64,000 nt of DNA from Dioszegia crocea (Eukaryota > Basidiomycota > Tremellomycetes > Tremellales > Bulleribasidiaceae), in the NCBI GenBank assembly GCA_001600615.1, contig BCKK01000004.1:1227316-1291315 (forward strand). Reading direction: 5' to 3'. Each line of letters opens with the position of its first letter. The first letter of the stretch is position 1. This document shows positions 56,207-64,000 of this stretch, one piece after another. A program made the translations under genes and the position numbers. The notes beneath the pieces are model-generated. The model worked only from the letters and a program-made list of their open reading frames with translations, was not told the DNA's origin and searched no databases.

Positions 56207-56965
56207 ATGTTCCGCTCAGCCCTACCGACCCTCCGTGCCGCCTCCCGATCGGTGCTTGCCGCTCGACCCACCCCCGTTGCTGCGTTCGCCCGCGTATCGC
56301 AGCCAATCGCGTTCCGGACATATGCCGCCGCTGCCGGTCTGAGCAGATCGGACATTGAGTCGAGGGTGCTGGACGTCATGAAGACGTTCGAGAAGGTTGA
56401 TGGTGGTAAGGTGGGTTATCGGTACTTTTTGGATGTGGTGGATGGGTCAGAGGGGGGCGGAACTGCGACAAGTCGCAAGAGAGAAATAAGGAATGGTGCT
56501 GTATCAGCGCCTATCGGAGTGTGATCGACATGCTCTGCAGTAGAACAACGGGTCCAGCATCTGTCTCTACACCTAAAATGAACCCAGGCTCATCGGGCAG
56601 CTCTCCACATCCGCAACTTTCACCTCGGACTTAGGACTCGACTCCCTCGATGCCGTCGAGGTTGTCATGGCTATCGAGGAGGAGTTCGGTATCGAGATTC
56701 CCGATGCGGAAGCCGATGAGATTACAACTGTCAGGCAGGGTGAGTTCATTGCACTACATTGATATGAGATCGGTTTCGGAAAGAGTGACAGCTGATGAAA
56801 AATAGCCATCGACTACGTTGAGAAGGTATGCCTCGATGTCGAAGATGTGTATCCAAAAGCTGACCTAGGCCCCTTTTTGTTCGCATATTACAGACTCCCG
56901 AGGGTGAGCTATTCAGTGTGCTGAATATCCGCGGAACTCAAGCTGATACCATCTAGCACATTAAT
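56207..56965 (+). CDS. ACP1: mitochondrial acyl carrier protein
   Basis: About 126 residues. Exon 1 (56207-56410) encodes an Arg/Ala-rich mitochondrial leader and then [20 protein letters not shown]. The next exon, from an acceptor CAG just before CTCTCCACATCC, gives [20 protein letters not shown] with the DSL serine that carries 4'-phosphopantetheine. It continues [20 protein letters not shown] and, across small exons, AIDYVEK and TPEAH. Mitochondrial ACP serves type II fatty-acid (lipoate) synthesis, binds LYR-motif proteins, and is a complex I subunit. The first apparent acceptor (before GCTCATCG) breaks the frame; the second keeps it. Confidence 0.92.
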
Positions 56966-57085
56966 CAATTCTCTCAATCAGCAAACTGGAATGCAGCTTC
57001 TTCTCCTCGTCCACCGCGGTCTCACGGCCTCGTGGTGCGACCTGCAGATTGTACTAATGCATAGCAGTCGATGGCTGACGATATT

Positions 57086-59401
57086 TCACACCTCGATCCC
57101 ATCGATATGTTCCGTCGATCTTCCCCCTCCTTCCCCATTCCCATTCCCACCTTCATCTCCATTCGCGTTCCCCTCCCCGTTCATCCCCACCGGCTCGTCA
57201 TCCACGTATGACATGTCATCCCCGCTCTCGCTTCCACCATTCATTTTCCTCTTCTTTGCTTTTCGCCCACTGGTACTCCCGTTTGGCTCATCATCCCCAT
57301 CCTCGTCCCCCCTCCTCTCCGGGCTGGCCGGCCGAGAATCAATTTCCATTCCCGCCGAGCTGCTCCGCCCATCCCCATTCGTCCCCTCGTTGTATGACAC
57401 TGAACCCCCGTCGTCGGCATCTTTCCGCGTCAGTCTCGCAGATTTTCGCTCGCCAGGTATCAGTGGTCGGCTTGGCGCCTGCGGGGCGGGCTCGCCTCTG
57501 CGCGATGTCCTACGAGGCTGCTCGTACGCCTCTTCCTCGTCCGCCTAACGAATTCAGCTTTCTGAGTCATACGTCGTTCAGTGCTCAAACTTACAGATTC
57601 ATCCCCATACGAGTAGTCGACCTTCTTTGTCGTCCGCCTTGTCCTCGTGGTTCGGAAGTCGGCAAGGTAGGAGATCTTGAAGCTGTCCGCCAGCTTCTTC
57701 CTCGCTCGCGCGATTCGCTGACAATGAATCAGCTCCATCTTCGAAACTGATTCAAACAAAGAGACCCACCGCATCCTCCTTCTCGACCAGATCCATCCTC
57801 TCTGCCGCTGCTGCCGCCAGAAGCTTTTCATCCTCAATCCCCTTCAACGCCTTCCTCGCCGCAATCACCTCAGCCCTCGGCCTGCCCTTCACCCCTGCTC
57901 CATCCGCCTTGGGTGTATTCCCATGCGAAGTCCACTTCTCGATCTGCTCCTGCATTTCCGTCTTGTTGGATGACACCGCAAAGATGGGACAGGGCCGTTT
58001 GAAGGGATTCCCAGATTTGTATATTCTGCCAGAATCTGTGACGTCAGCCTAGGTCCGCAAAGTAGGAAAAGCTGACTTACTGTCTAACATCCAGATCCTC
58101 TGCTTGTTTCTGTCCATCCCGATCGGCTCGATCTTCACTGGGCCCTGGGACTCAGAAACAGTTGCGCCTTTTGGCAGAGGTGCGTGGTTCTCCTTATTGA
58201 TGATGGCTCGGATGGGTTCAGAATGAGTCACTGATCTATCAGCCCCTTCTTCAATCTCCGGAGGCAAGGACTCACACTGCCAATCGACCAGCTGCCTTAG
58301 CATGCTCGCCCTTTCTCTCCAATCTAGCTCAAATAGCCCCTCGCCCCTATGCACAGCCTGCCAAAGAGGCAATCGCTCCACACGCTCTTGCGGAGGTTCG
58401 CCGACATATCGCAATTTCCCTAGCTCGGTTCGATTCGGCGCTGTATTGCAGCATGAGCCTCGGGCTTCTTCATTGGGTGCCCAGGGTCGATCCCAGACTG
58501 TAAATTCGCTGGGTCCCAGTAGTTGTTCCGAAATGTAATTCAAAAGATGCTGTTGGACGTTTGTACAGCTGCTTAGTCAGTCCATGCACTCATATCGTAT
58601 TGTGCACTGGTGGACGCCGCCGAAATGTCGGTGGATGTTACCGCCACATTCGGGAAAAGGAGGAAAATGTGGAGATGGGCGATGACGGCGGAGCCGAGAA
58701 CGACCAAGGCGGCACGCGGCGCTGATGATTGGACGAGCTGGCTGAAGGGGGATCACGTACTCTAGATTCCGAATGCCAGGCTTCAGATTGTGTAGGAAGC
58801 GTATGAGGATACCCTCGAGGATGTCGTCAGGCCGATTGGCTACTGGCTCTTGCAAGGACTGCTCAAAGCTGTCCTTGTCAGCAAGATAGCTCAGGAATGT
58901 AAGGGTTGGGAGTGGGAAAAACATCCAGCCTTCTCAGGAGACGTACTCTTCCAGACACTCGAGACGCTTGATGCGATCTCGCATATTGAACTTAACGATG
59001 AACGCCCAGACATAGGCAACTTGCCAACTGCGTACATTCAGCTTGATGTTGGGGGGGTGACTACAAAAGTTGGGCGCCCTGCTGTGCATTCTTACATGCG
59101 GAATGATGACTCACTCGTCCTGTGGTCTATCCGCCTTAGGAGCATCATAAGCGTGTAGCTCTAGATCCGCCTGATGCCTCCGCTTAGCCTCTGCAGCATC
59201 TTTTTCCGTATGAACATCTTCTTCATCTCCTGCAGCTCCGGCACCAAATTTGCCTCGAGAAGAGCCTGAGCCACTGGGTCGATCGACGAGCTGTGGTTCA
59301 TCTTCGGTATTGCTCGAGCTCGTGGAGGAGATGCTAGTTTTCGGAGCAGCGAGGGGCGGAGGTGGGGAGAGAGGGGGTGAAGGGGATGCTGAGCGGGCCA
59401 T
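57086..59401 (-). CDS. DDT/WHIM-domain chromatin protein (ISWI-accessory-like)
   Basis: About 600 residues in seven or eight exons. The N-terminus is Ser/Pro-rich and acidic. A DDT-like domain reads QVAYVWAFIVKFNMRDRIKR, LECLEE and, in the following exon, FEQSLQEPVANRPDDILEGI with LIRFLHNLK. Then WHIM-type parts: WRERASMLRQLVDWQCESLP, IRAIINKENH, and PIGMDRNKQRIWMLDNSGRI, with KTEMQEQIEKW, where a substrate-contact aromatic line follows as in WHIM3/WHIM2 modules. The C-terminal 250 residues are charged and low-complexity with nuclear-type basic patches (GRKAKKRKMNG). DDT+WHIM proteins partner with ISWI or related remodellers; the exact complex here is unknown. Ends at 57086. Confidence 0.72.
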
Positions 59402-59833
59402 CGTGGGCGGAGACGAGGCTTCGGAGAGGTATGGGCGGTCCTGACGGTGTGACCAGGCCACAGGTATACTGAAGAGCGCTGGAAGTGGTCTATACTGTCC
59501 CTCTAGGTGAGCTTTACTAAGAACTAAGTACTGGATGGGTGTATGAGATGGGAGGAAAGAAGCTCTGCCCCGCCAAAACGCGTGACGCGCCAAATGCCAA
59601 GTCACGTGAGTGTGGGGTAACTGGGCGAGTTTGCGGGGTAGACGTCTGCTTCTGTATGTGTTGGCTAGGCCATCATAGCATGCACACTCAACCACTTCAT
59701 CTGCCTCTGTGACCGAGCAGCCAAGTGATTAGCCTGGCGATCTCCTAAGAATCGCAGAAAACTCAACTTTCGCAAATGAGATAGCGTCGACTCTGTCAAC
59801 TCTATCGCGTATACCCGACATCGTTAAGCGGAG
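59402..59833. promoter_or_regulatory. divergent promoter, DDT/WHIM gene / PP2C gene
   Basis: About 430 bases between divergent genes. It contains GCCAAAACGCGTGACGCGCC near 59573 (an ACGCGT box with nearby GCGCCAAA E2F/MBF-like word) and a perfect TCACGTGA palindrome at 59602-59609. These are candidate MBF- and Cbf1-type sites. Confidence 0.5.
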
Positions 59834-61402
59834 ATGATGGGGATAGCAGCGGCTTCTCGACCGTTGCTCGGTGTAGCAAGCTCAAGTCGGGTCACACTGA
59901 CGAGGGGCGTACATGACTTCATACGTGGACGCACGCCCGGAGGTGAGCTCTCAGAAATTCATAGAGGCTGAGCTGATTGGCAGGAACGTATAAAGTCCCG
60001 CTGTCTTCGCCCAACATCGTTGGGACGTACTCGTCTCGGGGCGCTAGACTGTAAGCGTTTGATTCAGATGGGATCTGATCTCAAGGTATCAAGAGGACAC
60101 ATCATCAGCATGCGGTCTGCAACTGCCTCCAGCAGAGCTGCGGTCAAACTACAAAGAACGGTTAAAAACGGAATGGAACCCTACAGACGCAGGAAATGAG
60201 TTCTTTGCTGGGCAAGTGGGATACTTTGGGATCTTTGACGGGTACGTCCTGAGAGGCTTACCGCTCGTATTCCTGAGCTGACTTCCGCAGGCATGGAGGT
60301 CAAGATGTCTCAACATATCTCAAGGAGAATCTTCATCGCTTAACGGAAGAAGCGACCCGATCACAAATACCCGACATTGTTTCGTTCACTCAGAAACATG
60401 GCGGCTACTTTAAGCGTTGGAGAGGTGGGGCGCTGCAGCGATGGACGAAGAATTCATTGTCTGAGCCGGCGACTGATCGGAGTGTGCTGTCAATGGAGGA
60501 GAGATTGACTTTGGCTTTCTTGACGGTGCGTGTGGCTGCGCACCTGACCAAGGGTCTCAATGTTGATGTGTTCAGGCAGACAAGGCTGTACTTGAGACTA
60601 TAGATAAAGCACAGCGATGTGGCGCGACAGCTACAGTGGCTTTACTGCACTCGCTCGACTCACCAGCTGAGCCATACTGGTCTGCTTCAAAGCTCTGCCT
60701 AACCACGGCGCATTGTGGGTGAGTGACACCGACCGTACGGCCCCGGGCAATTTACCTCACAGTTTGCTGATAGCGTAGTGACACTCGTGCTATTTTGTGT
60801 AAAACAGACACAGGCGAAGCCGTCACGCTCACAGAGAATCATCATGCTGAATCTCGCGTGGAGTCTGCGCGACTCAGACGGATGGGCGGTGATAGGCTGG
60901 TTTCTGACAGTTTTGGCGAGTCGAGATGGATGGGTGTCGTCGAGAATACGCGAAGGTAAGCTTTCCAGATCTCGATCTGTAGTGGGACCAAGCTGATGCA
61001 GTAGTATCGGGGATGGAGAGTGGAAACCATCTGGAATCACTGCCGAGCCCGAAGTTAGGTCTCAGATCATTGACGGTACGTCTCAAGACCTATACTGGGA
61101 GCGACATAGCTGACATACTAGGCAATGCTCACGCATACCTCGTCCTAGCCTCAGACGGCCTGACTTCACTCATTACCGACCAAGAAATCGTCGATCTCGC
61201 CCGGACGGCCTCCGACCCCTCGAAAGCAGCACGGGCAATCGTATCTTTCGGGGAAGACCTAGACGCACAGGATAATTGTACCTGCGTCGTTATACCGCTG
61301 AAGGGGTGGGGTAAGGTCGGTGGGGCAGACATCACGAAGGACCGGAGAGAGTACAGGAAGCGACAAGCGGGGTCGATGAGTACGCGAATGCAGCGAATGT
61401 AG
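59834..61402 (+). CDS. PP2C-family protein phosphatase
   Basis: A metal-dependent Ser/Thr phosphatase of roughly 430 residues in about seven exons. It starts MMGIAAASRPLLGVASSSR, an Arg/Ser-rich stretch without acids that resembles a mitochondrial leader, then HDFIRGRTPGG. PPM motifs are FGIFDGHGGQDVSTYLKEN (metal-site Asp), ATATVALLHS, TTAHCGDTRAILCK, VVENTRSFGDGEWK, LVLASDGLTSLI and DAQDNCTCVVIPL, i.e. all the main metal-binding aspartates. The pattern and leader suggest a mitochondrial PP2C such as yeast Ptc6, which acts on the pyruvate dehydrogenase complex and mitophagy; this specific match is an inference. Basic C-terminus ending RMQRM. Confidence 0.85.
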
Positions 61403-61698
61403 CTTGGAGCGAAGAGGCCGAATCTTGTATTTCTATAAGCATGTCATGGATCTTGGAGGGGTTTTTTTGGGCTGCGGATCTTGCACTGTTAGGGGCGCCT
61501 TCGCACCTGTACTACCCCGAGCTAAAGTAACGGCCTGGCAGCGTCCTAGAGAGCTCCGCGAGGGTGTCGCATTGACCCACGCACGGATCGGCAACATTCC
61601 CCATTTTGGTGTGACAGACAGACTGGTCGACTGACAATCATCCACGCTACCTTGTCTTCTATTCCCATTTACACATCACTCCGTCTCCCCAACACAGG
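61403..61698. other. intergenic before the sorting nexin gene
   Basis: About 300 bases between two co-directional genes. Promoter of the nexin; nothing else seen. Confidence 0.45.
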
Positions 61699-64000
61699 AT
61701 GGACGCAGACGAAGAGCGCAACTTCGCGGCTCTTCTCTCACGATCCACCGCGCTTCCCGCCCGCCCAACTTGGTCCCCGCCCACATCATCCTCCTCTACT
61801 CAACCCCTCGACCCATGGGCCAACCCCTTCGCGTCTTCCCCTACCGATCCATTCACTGCTCCTTCCACTACAGCACCTTACTCAGCCGCGCCTACTACCG
61901 AGCAATCATACCTGCCTCCTGCAGCTGCATCATACGATGATTACAATTATGACGACAACACCAATGGGTTTGAATACAATCCACCTGCACCTGTTGATGC
62001 ACACCCGACCCCCAGCTCTTATCCTGCCGATGAGATAGCTACCGATAGCCCTTATGTCCAGAAATTGGAGTCAGAGCAGATCATCCCTCCTTCGGCCCAC
62101 TCAGGAATCCCAGAACCCCCAAGTGTCATTGCTGCGCGCGAGCGAGATCAGCTTTCATGGGGCGATGAATCGGGTGGTTTTGGCGGTGAGAGTGGGGGAT
62201 TCGGAGGGGCCATGAACGGCTCTACATATNCCCCTACTGCCGATTCCTATGCCCAACCTTTCGGGACATCCCCGCCAAACCAGCCCAGCTGGGACGCAAA
62301 CAGCAACGACACCTTTGTTCAACTTCGACCAGTCATTCCTCCTATACCTACACCTAAATCCGCACCCAAGCCGAAAGCTGGTGGTCGGGTCTTACCGGCT
62401 GATCTGATTGATGAGGATCTCATGGCGGCTTCGGATCCCTCCATTAGCCTTAAACGAGCATTTGTCAAGTCTGCTCCGACGCCGTCGAAGGGGAAGGGCA
62501 AGTCGCCTGAGAAGGCTAAGCGGGGGGCGTATGTGTTTAGGCCGGCTGGGAAGAGTAGTCCGGTCAGGCATAAGGCGGAGGAGAGTAAGGAAGTCAAGGT
62601 GGAGCCTAAGGCTAATGCGGGTGGAGAGACTGGGGAGGGGCAGAAGCCGACCACGAGGGACATCGCGGTGACGAAGACTGAGGAAAGGGCGGTCAAAGAG
62701 GCAGAGACGGTAGAAGAGCTGAACGAGAAGACGGAAGGAAAGGTCGAGGAGTGCATCGGGATTGAGGATGGGGATCAGGGCAAGTGTTCCGACCTGGCAC
62801 CCTCTTCCGCCGATACCCAGGACGAAGCCCCGAACACGAATGGGGAAGTCGTAGAGGGAAAAGAACCAGGCACAACTCTGCCTAAAGGGGACAAAGAAGA
62901 GCTCCCAAAGCAAGACGAAGCGGCTTCCGCGACAGACGTCTCAACGCCTGCTTTACCCACCGAGAAATCACCTCCTTCCCAACCCCCGGCAGACTCCCCT
63001 ACACCAACACCAACCCCTTTACCCCCCATCGCCCCCAGTTCCATTCCCCTCCCTGCCTCACTAGCTCCCACTCGCACATCCACCCCACTTCCTCCAACCC
63101 ATCCTTCTTCTCCCTCACCTACACTCTACCCTGCCCAAACACCGACGCACGATCGCGTAGCTGTGTCCCCTCTCGAACCACCTACCGCTCAAATTGGAGA
63201 AGGTGGCGATTTCGGCTTCAAGGCTCTATCTATCGGCAGTGCTGCCCTCAATCCGCCCGTTTCTGGTGGAGATGAGGGCTGGGGCGGCAGTGGGAGTGGA
63301 AGTGCCGCTGGCACAGGGAACAGATTCGGAGGAAAGGGCTGGGGAGCGATGGACAGTGCTGTGGACGAGGGCGACGAAGGGTTGTTTGGGAGAGGCGGGC
63401 CGGTCGGCGATCCTTGGGGAGGTGGAGGAGCAGGAAGTTGGGGAGGTGAAGAACGAGCTGTAGCTGGACCTTCGGTAAGTCAAGATCCTGACCTATATCA
63501 TCTTCTAGTGCTAATTACAGTCACCAATCGCCATCGCCACCCCATTTGCGGAGGATGAACCTGAACCTGAACCTCAATCATTCTCCCCCTCCACCCCCAC
63601 TCCAGCTGACCAAACCTCTACATCACCCAAGACCCGACGAAAGCCCCAGCAAGTCTTCTCCATCTCCATCTCTGACCCAGCCCGCGTCGGCGATCCCGTC
63701 CGGGGCTACACAGTGTATACCGTTCGCACCCATACGACTTCCCCACACTATCGTAAATCTGACTTTACGGCCCTTCGTCGATTCTCAGATTTCCTCTGGT
63801 TATTCGATTCCCTAATCGCCAATAATCCCGGGATAATCGTTCCCCCCGTTCCTGACAAACACACATTCGGTCGATTCCAAGAGCAATTCATCGAAACGCG
63901 GCGATTGGCACTTGAGCGAAGTCTCAACAAAATTGCAAGCCACCCGGTCTTACAGCTCGATCCGGACTTGAGGCTATTCCTCGAGTCTGACAACTTCGCG
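61699..64000 (+). CDS. VPS5: Vps5/SNX1-type sorting nexin, 3' partial
   Basis: The N-terminal part of a retromer-associated sorting nexin; the gene runs past the right edge. The first 590 residues or so are disordered, Pro/Ser/Thr-rich and acidic, with a Gly/Trp-rich end. After an intron (donor GTAAGT near 63475) a PX domain starts: VFSISISDPARVGDPVRGYT, then TVRTHTTSPHYRKSDFTALRR with RFSDFLWL, the phosphoinositide-contact RR(F/Y)SDF motif, and IIVPPVPDKHTFGRFQEQFI with PPxPxK. This matches Vps5/SNX1/2, whose BAR domain should lie beyond 64000. Vps5 tubulates endosome membranes for retrograde transport. One undetermined base at 62230 falls inside codon TAN (Tyr or stop unresolved). Confidence 0.82.

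Noticed and set aside
61699..64000. Possible frame break at the n (62230) in the sorting nexin
   Set aside because: One unknown base keeps the frame length, and the protein reads on normally on both sides.

Overview
The window is nuclear DNA from a basidiomycetous fungus, most likely a yeast of the Tremellomycetes (Cryptococcus relatives). This rests on dense, short introns (mostly 45-75 bases, GTRAGT donors, CTRAC/CTGAC branch sites, AG acceptors), tightly packed genes on both strands, and recognisable protein families whose details look Tremellalean. I cannot name the species. There are no rRNA genes, no CRISPR array and no tRNA gene I could support. One undetermined base (n at 62230) shows this is draft assembly.

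Left part (1-11.1 kb): the 3' part of a casein kinase I gene carrying an in-frame TAG; a 1.4 kb gap with a GGTAT/ATACC-rich patch; two tandem SUMO-like modifier genes with the same five-exon layout and Gly-Gly tails; the large Gln-rich TFIID/SAGA subunit TAF12; a small foldback element; the LSM6 spliceosomal protein; and, divergently, a Cbf1-type bHLH factor. Middle-left (11.6-26.6 kb): an NHX1-type endosomal Na+/H+ exchanger, a small ankyrin protein, a tiny Cys-rich protein divergent from a Zn2Cys6 regulator, a zinc alcohol dehydrogenase, a SUR7/PalI-like membrane protein, the Golgi/ER ubiquitin-ligase subunit DSC3, and a decayed F-box gene.

Middle-right (26.9-43.7 kb): a tandem pair of Dal5-like MFS permeases with matching CGG-rich upstream sequence, tubulin cofactor E, a COX7C-type cytochrome oxidase subunit, a TPR protein with a mitochondrial-type leader, a secreted GH71 alpha-1,3-glucanase, RPA32 (RFA2), and a TFIIIC triple-barrel subunit. 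Right part (44-64 kb): a tandem pair of cytosolic methionyl-tRNA synthetases, only one with a Lys/Ala-rich WHEP-like tail; a CHD3-type remodeller lacking the first ATPase lobe; mitochondrial bL17 divergent from mitochondrial acyl carrier protein; a DDT/WHIM chromatin protein; a PP2C phosphatase; and the 5' part of a Vps5-type sorting nexin that runs off the window.

Most genes are single housekeeping functions and do not form a pathway. The unusual feature is that three unrelated gene families (SUMO-like, Dal5-like permease, MetRS) each occur as head-to-tail pairs within about 47 kb, alongside genes that look broken or truncated (CK1, F-box, CHD3-like). The best candidates for something undescribed are the divergent SUMO-like pair, the MetRS pair with unequal C-termini, and the helicase-lobe-2-only CHD protein. 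Exon boundaries were read by eye from splice signals and homology and are not transcript-verified.
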